Origin: JAUILH01 sp964230215
Lineage (GTDB): Bacteria; Bacteroidota; Bacteroidia; Flavobacteriales_D; JAUILH01
Reading direction: 5' to 3'
Assembly: GCA_964230215.1 (NCBI GenBank)
Contig: CAXRGQ010000016.1
Location: forward strand, 124,001-188,000
DNA length: 64,000 nt
Of the stretch, positions 43,215 to 51,497 are shown piece by piece. The first letter of the stretch is position 1; each line of letters starts with the position of its first letter. The translations under genes were made by a program, and so were the position numbers. The notes under the pieces were generated by a model. That model made no database searches. It worked only from the letters and a program-made list of their open reading frames with translations, and was not told the DNA's origin.

Positions 43215-43673
43215 ATGACATACCCAAACATTTTTGATAAAGAAGTGACAGATGCTTTAATATCACGATTTGAATCTATCACTAAAGACTCTCAACCGCA
43301 ATGGGGAAAGATGAATAGTGCTCAAATGCTGGCTCATGTTAATGTGGCTTACGAAAAAGCGTTAAATCCCGGTACCAAAAAACCTCCGTTTTTAATGCGC
43401 TTGATGTTAAAACAATTCGTGAAACCTATTGTAGTGACAGACAAGCCCTACAAAAAGAATAGTAGAACTGCTCCAGAATTCTTAATTACGGACGAGCGAA
43501 TATTAGAAGCGGAAAGAAAAAAGCTTATAGAGAACATGAGAAAGATCCAAGAAATGGGTGCTGAAGCATTTGACGGCAAAGAAAACATCTCTTTTGGTCA
43601 ACTAACTCTAGATGAATGGAATACAATGTTCTACAAACATGCAGATTATCATTTAAAGCAATTTAACGCTTAA
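43215..43673 (+). CDS. DUF1569/DinB-like protein
   Basis: 152 residues from the ATG at 43215; the longer reading from 43194 would overlap moaA. The sequence has the four-helix bundle pattern of the DUF1569 family: WGKMNSAQMLAHVNVAYEKAL, the metal-site-type His, and the closing LDEWNTMFYKHADYHLKQFNA with its paired His. DinB-like proteins bind a divalent metal and often act as thiol transferases, but members of this group are uncharacterised. It begins 10 bases after moaA and could be co-transcribed. No signal peptide is seen. Confidence 0.83.
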   Translation: MTYPNIFDKEVTDALISRFESITKDSQPQWGKMNSAQMLAHVNVAYEKALNPGTKKPPFLMRLMLKQFVKPIVVTDKPYKKNSRTAPEFLITDERILEAERKKLIENMRKIQEMGAEAFDGKENISFGQLTLDEWNTMFYKHADYHLKQFNA

Positions 43674-43701
43674 CAACTTTTGTTGTAACATATTTCTTTT
43701 T

Positions 43702-43709
43702 TAACTTTG
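43702..43709 (+). promoter_or_regulatory. -7 promoter element for the Tat-signal pirin gene
   Basis: TAACTTTG, 17 bases before the ATG at 43727. Confidence 0.65.
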
Positions 43710-43726
43710 GATAAACATGTAAAAAT

Positions 43727-44851
43727 ATGGCAGCAGACAGACGTAAATTCCTAAAGCAAGTTGCACTTGGATCAGGTGCAATCATTAGTGGTGGAACTAT
43801 ATATGCTTTATCTGAAAACAAAACAGTTATGGACAAGAAGAATGTACTACAAATTCGCCCATTAGGCTTTCAATGGGAAACAAAAGACCCATTTTTATTC
43901 TGTGTACACCATGAAGATGATTTTCCTGCTGGAAACGAGCACATGGGTCCGGTAGACAGTTTGGATGGTCGCCATATCGGTCAAGATTTCGTTATTAAAG
44001 ACGGATGGCGCATGTATCACGGTCAAAATGTACCCGGCTTTCCTGGGCATCCCCATCGTGGTTTTGAGACGATTACAGTTGTTAGAAAAGGCTTGGTAGA
44101 TCATTCGGATTCTCTTGGAGCAGCAGGACGTTACGGCAACGGAGACGTTCAGTGGATGACAGCTGGCAAGGGATTGCAGCACGCTGAGATGTTCCCTCTT
44201 CTCAAGAAGGATGAACGCAACCCTCTGGAGCTATTTCAGATTTGGTTGAATTTACCTGCAAAGAGTAAAATGGTCGAGCCTCATTTCAAAATGCTATGGC
44301 ATGAAACCTTACCTGTGGTTAATCTTGAAGACGACAATAAGCGCAAAACACAAATTGAAGTTATTGCAGGTAAGCTATTTGACAAGACACCTCCGTCTCC
44401 TCCACCGAATTCATGGGCAGCAGACCAAGACAATCATGTAGCTGTTTGGAATATTACTATGGAAGCGAATGCAGAATTGGATCTGCCAGCAACAGCTGAG
44501 GGTGTCAATAGAAGCCTATATTTCTATGAAGGTTCATCCTTAAAAATTGAAGACAAGGATATTCCTGAGTATCATGCGGCAGATGTAAATCCAACAGAGA
44601 ACTTACACGTCAAAGCAGGCAATTCACAAACTAAAGTATTAGTGCTTCAAGGAAAGCCTTTGAATGAACCAGTAGTTCAGCACGGACCTTTCGTTATGAA
44701 TTCAAGAAAAGAGATTCAGGAAGCATTTGCCGAGTTCCAACAAACAAGATTTGGTGGATGGCCTTGGGATACATATGAGAATGTGCATGATAGAGCCAAA
44801 GGACGTTTTGCCAAGCATGCGGATGGTCGTGAGGAGATAAAGGATGCGTAG
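43727..44851 (+). CDS. Pirin family protein with Tat-type signal
   Basis: 374 residues. The N-terminus MAADRRKFLKQVALGSGAII is a twin-arginine signal (R5-R6-K-F-L-K) followed by a hydrophobic stretch, so the folded metal-loaded protein should be exported to the periplasm. The pirin cupin follows, with His-x-His in PGHPHRGFETITVV and HxE in GLQHAEMF, then ELFQIWLNLPAK. It has about 75 extra residues relative to the pirin at 36329, including the signal and a C-terminal extension (NSRKEIQEAFAEFQQTRFGG). Pirins are normally cytosolic. It is monocistronic with its own promoter and ends 12 bases before the convergent marC. Confidence 0.9.
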   Translation: MAADRRKFLKQVALGSGAIISGGTIYALSENKTVMDKKNVLQIRPLGFQWETKDPFLFCVHHEDDFPAGNEHMGPVDSLDGRHIGQDFVIKDGWRMYHGQNVPGFPGHPHRGFETITVVRKGLVDHSDSLGAAGRYGNGDVQWMTAGKGLQHAEMFPLLKKDERNPLELFQIWLNLPAKSKMVEPHFKMLWHETLPVVNLEDDNKRKTQIEVIAGKLFDKTPPSPPPNSWAADQDNHVAVWNITMEANAELDLPATAEGVNRSLYFYEGSSLKIEDKDIPEYHAADVNPTENLHVKAGNSQTKVLVLQGKPLNEPVVQHGPFVMNSRKEIQEAFAEFQQTRFGGWPWDTYENVHDRAKGRFAKHADGREEIKDA

Positions 44852-44863
44852 TGTTTAGCTAAG

Positions 44864-45487
44864 CTACACACCACGCATTAACTCCAACGCAGTGCTTACT
44901 ATATATTCGACTCCTATTGATATCACAATAAACCCAATAATTCGTGATAATGCATTAATACCTGAGGCACCAAGTCCTTTAACTATTACGCGTGAACTTA
45001 TAAGGAGTGAATAGGTTGCTAGGCACACCAGCGCTATCGCAGCAACCAGAATCATTTTTGAGCTAAAGTCTGTATTCTCATGATTAAAGGTGATTAATAA
45101 TGAAATCGACCCTGGCCCTGCTAACATTGGAATGGCTAATGGCGTTAAGGAAACATCAGAGCGTGTATAAGCATCATCCTTCTCTCGCTTTTTCATTCCC
45201 TTATGCTCTGTGAAGTTACCTTTCAGTAACGCGAAACCACTAGAGGCTATGATGATGCCTCCGGCAATCTTAAGGGAATGCAAATGAATCCCGAAAAAAT
45301 CCAACAAGTACTTTCCTAAGAAAAATGATATCACCAGTATGATCATGGTGTTTATCGCCGTCCAAATAGCAATCCATGTTATTTCTGATTTCTCTTTTTC
45401 TTTGGTGAGTCCAATAAATATTGGTAATGTCCCCAGCGGGTTTATTACTGAAAACAAGGCGCCAAAACTTAAGATAAATAGTTCCAT
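44864..45487 (-). CDS. MarC family integral membrane protein
   Basis: 207 residues with six hydrophobic segments. The N-terminal FSVINPLGTLPIFIGLTKE and the third-segment GGIIIASSGFALLKG plus the later PLAIPMLAGPGSISLLITF are MarC/UPF0056 family signatures. Once linked to multiple antibiotic resistance in E. coli, that role was not confirmed; the family function is still unknown. It is probably in the inner membrane. No promoter consensus is evident. It is convergent with the Tat-pirin gene (gap of 12 bases) and lies 145 bases from the AhpD-like gene, which is on the other strand. Confidence 0.93.
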   Translation of the reverse strand: MELFILSFGALFSVINPLGTLPIFIGLTKEKEKSEITWIAIWTAINTMIILVISFFLGKYLLDFFGIHLHSLKIAGGIIIASSGFALLKGNFTEHKGMKKREKDDAYTRSDVSLTPLAIPMLAGPGSISLLITFNHENTDFSSKMILVAAIALVCLATYSLLISSRVIVKGLGASGINALSRIIGFIVISIGVEYIVSTALELMRGV

Positions 45488-45632
45488 AGTATATAAAATT
45501 CGGCGCGAAATTAGACCATGACCTCAGTATCAAGTTGCATGGAGCCTTTATTGAATTATTAAAACTTGTCACTCAATTAGTAAAGTATTCATAAGAGAGT
45601 TGTATATTTAGTTTAACACTAATTCACTAATC

Positions 45633-46238
45633 ATGACTTTCATTAAAACAAGCATAGAACAACCTGGAATAGTTGAACTACTTTTCTACAAAGGGCCAAC
45701 GGGTAAAGCCTTAAGTAAATTGGCGCATACTTTATTGCATGGCCCATCTCCCCTTAGCTCGGGAGAAAGAGAACTTATTGCTGCTCATGTTTCGAACTTA
45801 AATAACTGCGATTTTTGCCACACCTCACATGGTGCTGCGGCCAGCGAGCATTTAAAAGACAATGGCAAGGCTGTTCAGTGTGTAGTGAATGACCTGAATG
45901 ATCCTCACATTTCCGACAAAATGCGTGCATTACTCAATATAGCCAGCAAAGTACAAATAAGTGGCAGAGAAGTAATGCCATCTGATATAGAGGCTGCTAA
46001 AGAGCAAGGTGCAAACGATGAAGAGATTCATGATACTGTGTTGATTGCCTCAGCTTTCTGCATGTACAACAGATATGTAGATGGACTTAACACCAGTGTT
46101 CCAGAAAACAAGGATGATTACAAAGATATGGGTAAGCGTTTAGCAACTAAGGGCTACAAGTATCCACCATTATTTCTACGGAAATTTGTAATTAGATTGA
46201 TGGGGAAATCTAAAGTTCGACAGCGCGAGCGAGCATAA
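45633..46238 (+). CDS. AhpD-like carboxymuconolactone decarboxylase family protein
   Basis: 201 residues. The active-site block ERELIAAHVSNLNNCDFCHT has the Glu, CxxC and following His (SHGAAA) of AhpD-type alkylhydroperoxidases, which use the Cys pair to reduce or be recharged by lipoyl or thiol partners. The second half reads helical (ANDEEIHDTVLIASAFCMYNR). Family members are annotated as peroxidase-related. No lipoyl partner is adjacent. The gene is isolated between marC and a thioesterase on the opposite strand, consistent with a stress-defence role alongside the pirin proteins and UspA of this region. Confidence 0.88.
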   Translation: MTFIKTSIEQPGIVELLFYKGPTGKALSKLAHTLLHGPSPLSSGERELIAAHVSNLNNCDFCHTSHGAAASEHLKDNGKAVQCVVNDLNDPHISDKMRALLNIASKVQISGREVMPSDIEAAKEQGANDEEIHDTVLIASAFCMYNRYVDGLNTSVPENKDDYKDMGKRLATKGYKYPPLFLRKFVIRLMGKSKVRQRERA

Positions 46239-46288
46239 AACACTCTCAAAAATCAACAATTATATGATCTGAAATGATAGATGTTTTA

Positions 46289-46849
46289 TTACACACGTAA
46301 CATACGATCATCTATGCTAGCATTCTGCCCATCTATTTCATTCAAGTGAGATTTCCAGTCGAAATTTTCTGGACTAAACTCTTGATTCGTTTCTCTTAAA
46401 TCTGCTTTTTGCTCAATTGCTTTAGAAAACCTACGAAGGTTGTCTACTGTATCAATCAAGAGGCCAGGAACATCTGCATTCGAACCGTCATCATTTTTAG
46501 CAACCATTGTAAAATAAGATGAATTGCAGTGTTTAACTTTTCCGGTCTTTATATTCTCAGACTCAACGCGCACACCTATCAACATAGATGTTCTACCCGT
46601 GTAGTTGACTTGAGCTTTTAAATTAACTAGTTCGCCTACTTCTATGGGATTAAGAAAATCTACTTTATGCACTGAAGCAGTAACGCAATAGTGACCCGAA
46701 TGCTTACTTGCACAAGCAAAAGCCACCTGATCCATCAAACTTAGTATATAACCACCGTGAATTTTCCCACTAAAATTAGAATGCGATGGTAGCATTAACT
46801 CGGTCAACTTAATTTTAGATTCGTCTGGATGTTTAAAAGGCATAAGCAT
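46289..46849 (-). CDS. Acyl-CoA thioesterase (hot-dog fold)
   Basis: 186 residues. The hot-dog core is clear: NFSGKIHGGYILSLMDQVAF with the HGG active-site region, then VTASVHKVDFLNPIEVGELV and VNYTGRTSMLIGVRVESEN. It hydrolyses acyl-CoA thioesters in the cytosol and resembles YciA/BACH-type enzymes. The C-terminal part (about 140-186) is an extra charged tail. A near-consensus -7 box lies upstream, divergent from the purK promoter across about 200 bases. No fatty acid gene is adjacent, so its substrate is open. Confidence 0.92.
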   Translation of the reverse strand: MLMPFKHPDESKIKLTELMLPSHSNFSGKIHGGYILSLMDQVAFACASKHSGHYCVTASVHKVDFLNPIEVGELVNLKAQVNYTGRTSMLIGVRVESENIKTGKVKHCNSSYFTMVAKNDDGSNADVPGLLIDTVDNLRRFSKAIEQKADLRETNQEFSPENFDWKSHLNEIDGQNASIDDRMLRV

Positions 46850-47046
46850 AGGTTTAAGACATTTTAAAGATAGTCTATTTTAGAATGTGTATATCTTGAC
46901 TTGACTGTGATTTTTACAAACGAAACATTGGCTAGTAACATTCATATTACAAATAAATATTAGTATTTGAATTAAGCTTTCGATAGGTCTGTTTATTAAG
47001 CGTCAAATTGAAATCCAAATATCAAATTAAGTATGCCCCATTTCTT

Positions 47047-47054
47047 TATCTTTG
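47047..47054 (+). promoter_or_regulatory. -7 promoter element for the purK-purE operon
   Basis: TATCTTTG, 17 bases before the ATG at 47072; it lies inside the longer candidate reading from 47033, which is therefore rejected. Confidence 0.7.
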
Positions 47055-47071
47055 CTGCACATTTTATCATT

Positions 47072-48232
47072 ATGAGCAAAGGAAAAGCGATAAGCAGTGA
47101 ATTCACTCTGGGAGTACTTGGAGGCGGTCAGTTATGCAAGATGTTAGCGCAAGCTCTTAGTTGTTGGGATGTTCGTATAGTCGTATTAGATCCGAAAGCA
47201 GACTGTCCAGCGGCAGATGTATGCCATAAAGTGTTGGTTGGAGACTTTAACAACTATGGAGATGTAATGAATTTAGCCAAAGAATGTGATCTTCTTACCA
47301 TTGATATTGAGCACGTAAATAATAAAGCATTATTAGAATTACATGCGAAGGGCATGAAAATTCATCCTTCTCCAAATGCTCTTGAAATCATAAAAGATAA
47401 GGGACTTCAAAAACAGTTCTACGTAGATTATGATGTACCAACGTCTCCATTTACCTTATACCAAAATAGCGATGAGGTATTAGAGGCTATCGAATCAGGA
47501 AAAATCAATTATCCTTTCGTACAGAAATCTAGATCAGGCGGATATGATGGCGCAGGTGTAGCAGTAATTAAAAGCAGTGATGATTTAGAAAAACTACTTG
47601 ACACCACTTGCCTTGTTGAGGATTGCGTTGATTTGGAGAAAGAAATAGCAGTAATTGCCTCTAGAAATGAAGACGGTGAAATAAAGTTATTCCCAGCAGT
47701 AGAAATGGTGTTTAATCCAGTTGCCAATTTAGTGGAGCAATTAAACTCCCCCGCCAGTATGACACCTGCACAAGAAGAAACTGCAAACAATATCGCAGCC
47801 CTTTTAATAGAAAAATTAGATATATGCGGTGTGTTGGCCGTTGAATTCTTTATTGATAAACAAGGTGATGTATTGGTGAATGAAGTAGCGCCTAGACCTC
47901 ATAATTCGGGTCACCATACAATAGAGGGTAATATGACCTCACAATACGAACAACACGCAAGAGGAATTTTGAATCTACCTTTGGGAGATACGCGCATTGT
48001 TTCACCAGCCATTATGATAAATATTTTAGGAGAACCAGGCTACACTGGTGATGTAAAATATGTTGGAATTGAAGAGTGCATGGAATTGGAAGGCGTTAAG
48101 TTTCATATTTACGGAAAGAAACAAACTAAACCCTTCAGAAAAATGGGACATGCCACCATCTTAGGTGACACACTAGCAAAAGCACAGGTAAAAGCAGATA
48201 AGGTTAAACAAGTTTTAAAAGTACAAGCATGA
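47072..48232 (+). CDS. purK: N5-carboxyaminoimidazole ribonucleotide synthase
   Basis: 386 residues from the ATG at 47072. It is an ATP-grasp enzyme that carboxylates AIR with bicarbonate and ATP in purine synthesis. FTLGVLGGGQLCKMLAQALS gives the N-terminal preATP-grasp domain, KSRSGGYDGAGVAV the nucleotide loop, and EVAPRPHNSGHHTIEG the substrate region. The start is fixed by the promoter at 47047-47054. Its stop overlaps the purE start by 4 bases. PurK products feed PurE in the next gene, so the pair forms the standard two-step route to CAIR. Confidence 0.97.
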   Translation: MSKGKAISSEFTLGVLGGGQLCKMLAQALSCWDVRIVVLDPKADCPAADVCHKVLVGDFNNYGDVMNLAKECDLLTIDIEHVNNKALLELHAKGMKIHPSPNALEIIKDKGLQKQFYVDYDVPTSPFTLYQNSDEVLEAIESGKINYPFVQKSRSGGYDGAGVAVIKSSDDLEKLLDTTCLVEDCVDLEKEIAVIASRNEDGEIKLFPAVEMVFNPVANLVEQLNSPASMTPAQEETANNIAALLIEKLDICGVLAVEFFIDKQGDVLVNEVAPRPHNSGHHTIEGNMTSQYEQHARGILNLPLGDTRIVSPAIMINILGEPGYTGDVKYVGIEECMELEGVKFHIYGKKQTKPFRKMGHATILGDTLAKAQVKADKVKQVLKVQA

Positions 48233-48720
48233 GCAATCCAGTAGTAAGCATAATCATGGGATCAGACAGTGATTTACGTGTAATGAACGCGGCAAAAGAC
48301 ATTATGGAATCATTCGGCATTCCTTATGAGCTTACAATCGTGTCAGCCCACCGCACACCAAAACGTTTGTACGAGTTTGCGGAAAACGCACATACAAGAG
48401 GGATTCAAGTAGTGATTGCAGGTGCTGGAGGCGCGGCGCATCTACCAGGTATGGTAGCTAGTTTATCTCCACTTCCAGTAATTGGTGTACCCATCAAATC
48501 TAGTAACTCAATTGATGGTTGGGATTCAGTACTTTCAATTCTACAAATGCCAGGGGGTGTTCCCGTAGCCACTGTGGCTCTTGACGGCGCGAAAAATGCT
48601 GGTCTATTAGCTGTTCAAATTCTTGGAGCAAATAATCCTGAAATTCAGCAGAAAATGGTGGATTATAAAAATGGTCTTACTGATGCCGTAATGGATAAAA
48701 TAAAAAATCTAGATACATGA
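48229..48720 (+). CDS. purE: N5-CAIR mutase PurE
   Basis: 163 residues, class I PurE. It converts N5-CAIR to CAIR. The signature IIMGSDSDLRVMNAA is at the N-terminus, VSAHRTPKRLYEFA carries the key Ser-Ala-His, and AGAGGAAHLPGMVASLSPLPVIGVP is the substrate-binding region. The C-terminal helix carries VQILGANNPEIQQK. The 4-base ATGA overlap with purK and with the following lipoprotein gene shows a tight operon. Confidence 0.97.
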   Translation: MSNPVVSIIMGSDSDLRVMNAAKDIMESFGIPYELTIVSAHRTPKRLYEFAENAHTRGIQVVIAGAGGAAHLPGMVASLSPLPVIGVPIKSSNSIDGWDSVLSILQMPGGVPVATVALDGAKNAGLLAVQILGANNPEIQQKMVDYKNGLTDAVMDKIKNLDT

Positions 48721-49019
48721 AAGCTCTCCTCTACATAACTACTATCCTTTGCGCCATTTCTCTGAGTTCATGCGGAGGTTGGTTAAAAAATCAAGAAGAA
48801 GGGTACATGATGGCATGTGAGAAAAACATGGCATCAAGATTAGAGTTTTATGGCCAAGCAGAAAAAGCAAAAGACGTATGTGCATGCAGTCTAAACAAAG
48901 TGAAAGAAAAATGGACCTACGACGAATTCCTTGATAAGGTTGAAGATCCAGAAGTAATTCAAATAATGCAAGACTGCATAAAAAGCGTCACTGGTATCGA
49001 TGAAACTCAATCTGAGTAG
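48717..49019 (+). CDS. Small Cys-containing lipoprotein in the purKE operon
   Basis: 100 residues, unrecognised. A lipoprotein signal ends LSSC (Cys 19), followed by a compact helical domain with Cys 34 (MMACEKN), Cys 55 and 57 (VCACSLNKVKEKW) and Cys 87. The CxC followed by a Lys-rich helix and the spacing of the other Cys suggest disulfides or a metal site. It starts in the 4-base overlap with purE (ATGA), so translation is coupled to purine synthesis genes even though the product is exported. I see no functional link. Confidence 0.7.
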   Translation: MKALLYITTILCAISLSSCGGWLKNQEEGYMMACEKNMASRLEFYGQAEKAKDVCACSLNKVKEKWTYDEFLDKVEDPEVIQIMQDCIKSVTGIDETQSE

Positions 49020-49113
49020 CAATAAATCGCCTCAAAATCTTTAAGAATAATATTATCCACTCCCGCCTTACACATATCTCAATATATTTTTAGGCTTGTC
49101 TAAATTTTATTTA

Positions 49114-49121
49114 TACCTTTG
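49114..49121 (+). promoter_or_regulatory. -7 promoter element for the TonB-dependent receptor
   Basis: TACCTTTG, 18 bases before the ATG at 49140; it excludes the TTG reading at 49119. Confidence 0.65.
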
Positions 49122-49139
49122 CGTTGTTGTATTTTTAAG

Positions 49140-51440
49140 ATGTCACGTATATTTCTTTTTGCGCTACTAATTAAATCGGTGGTTTTGAATGCTCAAAATT
49201 GCCAAACTGTTGTTCAGATTACCAATGAACAACACACACCTATCGCCTATTCCACCATTGTTATAGACCAAAATAAAAAGTACTATGCTGACAAAGAAGG
49301 CAAGGTTTATTTTGAGAATTTAGCAGTCGGAGAGCACAGTCTTAGCATTCAGCAATTAGGCGGATCACAAGAATCCATAAGCTTCACTAATGATTGTTCT
49401 GGCAACATTATAAAGCTTGAAGTACAAACAAGTATTCACAATTTAAACTCGCTCGTTGTTACGGGAACTAAAACCTATCGCACACAATTAGACAATCCAG
49501 TGCTAGTAGGTGTTACGGATCAAAAAAATCTTGATAATGCGCAAGCATGTAACTTAGGTGAAGGACTTAAGTTTCAACCAGGATTGCGTGTTGAGACGAA
49601 TTGTCAAACATGTAACTACAGCCAAGTTAGAATCAATGGATTGTCTGGCAACTACAGTCAGATATTAATCAATGGTAGACCTATTTTCAGTCCGCTTACT
49701 GGGCTTTATGGATTGGATCAAATTCCTACCAACATGATTGATCGCATTGAAGTTGTAAAAGGCGGAGGATCTTCGCTCTATGGCTCCAGCGCTATCGGAG
49801 GAACGATAAACGTTATTACTAAACAAGCTAAAAAAACACAGGGAAATGCTAACTATTTCTTTCAGTCTATAAATGGTCAGGCCAACGATCATAACATCAA
49901 CTTTAACACTGATATAGTGCACCCTGGAAAACCTCTAGGAATATCGATATATGGTGCACATAGAAATCGTGACTGGTATGATGACAATGGCGATAATTTC
50001 TCTGAAATATCCCATATCAAGACATCCGCAATTGGATTAAACAGCTACTATAAACCAGGAAAGAATCAAAAAATTGAAGGCAATTTTTCGTTTAGCGATG
50101 AATATCGATTTGGTGGCGAAATGATTGACCAGCCTGCATATCTCGCACTACAATCCGAAGAAAGACGTCACAAAGTATGGATGGGAGGGCTAGATTATCA
50201 ACTCAATTTTAACGATAACAAATCAAGTGTGATTGCCTATTCTGCTTTTCAATATACAGGACGTACACATTATACAGGCATTTATCCGGATGACAGCATT
50301 GACATAGTTCAGCATGAAGCGGCGCCTCCTTATGGCACTAGTGAAGTTAGCACTATAAACATGGGAGCGCAGATTAATTATTCGCTCGACTCCTTCCCTT
50401 TAGGACAAAACGTAATTACTGTGGGAGCTGAATACATTCAAGATGTAGTTTACGATGAAATCAAGAGCTATAATTACTTAATCGATCAAACCACTGAAAA
50501 CTATGGCTTATTTGTTCAAAGTGACTGGCGATTAGGTGAGCATTTCAACTTCTTAGGCGGGGTGCGAATGGATAAACACTCTTTGTTACAGCAATTACAG
50601 TGGAATCCAAGAGCCGCTTTAATTATTAAGCTGCGTGAATTCACTAGAATTCGTTTAAACCTAGGTACAGGATTTAGAGCACCACAAGCATTTGACACCG
50701 ATTTACATATTGCCTTTGCGGGTGGCGGAATTTCTCGTGTTCAGTTAGCCCAAGATTTAAGGCAAGAATCGTCTATCAGCTATTCCGCCTCTTTTAGTAC
50801 AGATAATGTAAATGAAAAACGCGCACTTGGATTCACAATTGATGGTTTCTATACCCGAATTCAAGATGCCTTTTATCTAAAACCGATTGGTGCCGATCAA
50901 TTTGGAGAGATATTTCTAAAAAGCAACGGTCCGGGTGCGAGTGTCTATGGTGTCTCAATTGAAGGAAGATTGGATTGGTCTGATAAAATTGATTTTAAAA
51001 GTGGCATCACCCTTCAAAAAAGCCTTTTCGATGAAGCCATAGAATATATTCCAAATGCACCGATGGGCAGGGAATTTGCGAGAACCCCAGAAAGCTATGG
51101 ATTCGCATCTTTAGATTATTACATCTCAAATCCTTGGTCTGTGCACTTAAATTATAATTACACTGGGACTATGTTGGTTCCGCATTTCGCTGGTGCGCCG
51201 AACCAGACCATTGATGAAATTGTAAATTCTGAAGTATTTCACACTCTAGACATTAAACTTCAACACAAAATCACTATTGGAGAATCGAACTACAAACTGA
51301 AACTTTACTCAGGGATAAAAAACATTTTTAACGCCTATCAATCCAACTTTGACATTGGGAAAAACAGAGATAGCAACTTCATCTACGGACCTGCATTGCC
51401 ACGTACATATTTTGTAGGTTTAAAACTTTCCTTCAAGTAG
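49140..51440 (+). CDS. TonB-dependent outer membrane receptor
   Basis: 766 residues from the ATG at 49140. A signal peptide (about 1-18) is followed by a carboxypeptidase-regulatory-like beta-sandwich (about 20-100), a plug domain (about 105-230) and a 22-strand barrel to the C-terminus (ending YFVGLKLSFK). The plug has NCQTCNYSQVRINGLSGNYS, with a CxxC, then ILINGRPIFSPLTGLYGL and RIEVVKGGGSSLYGSSAIGG. It should import a siderophore, cobalamin or another large ligand, but the ligand is not deducible. No SusD-like partner is adjacent, so it is not a glycan system. It has its own promoter. Confidence 0.94.
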   Translation: MSRIFLFALLIKSVVLNAQNCQTVVQITNEQHTPIAYSTIVIDQNKKYYADKEGKVYFENLAVGEHSLSIQQLGGSQESISFTNDCSGNIIKLEVQTSIHNLNSLVVTGTKTYRTQLDNPVLVGVTDQKNLDNAQACNLGEGLKFQPGLRVETNCQTCNYSQVRINGLSGNYSQILINGRPIFSPLTGLYGLDQIPTNMIDRIEVVKGGGSSLYGSSAIGGTINVITKQAKKTQGNANYFFQSINGQANDHNINFNTDIVHPGKPLGISIYGAHRNRDWYDDNGDNFSEISHIKTSAIGLNSYYKPGKNQKIEGNFSFSDEYRFGGEMIDQPAYLALQSEERRHKVWMGGLDYQLNFNDNKSSVIAYSAFQYTGRTHYTGIYPDDSIDIVQHEAAPPYGTSEVSTINMGAQINYSLDSFPLGQNVITVGAEYIQDVVYDEIKSYNYLIDQTTENYGLFVQSDWRLGEHFNFLGGVRMDKHSLLQQLQWNPRAALIIKLREFTRIRLNLGTGFRAPQAFDTDLHIAFAGGGISRVQLAQDLRQESSISYSASFSTDNVNEKRALGFTIDGFYTRIQDAFYLKPIGADQFGEIFLKSNGPGASVYGVSIEGRLDWSDKIDFKSGITLQKSLFDEAIEYIPNAPMGREFARTPESYGFASLDYYISNPWSVHLNYNYTGTMLVPHFAGAPNQTIDEIVNSEVFHTLDIKLQHKITIGESNYKLKLYSGIKNIFNAYQSNFDIGKNRDSNFIYGPALPRTYFVGLKLSFK

Positions 51441-51497
51441 AATCATCCCTAATTTCTTGCAAAATATGTATCTTCATGCTCTCTTAAAACCGAGTCT

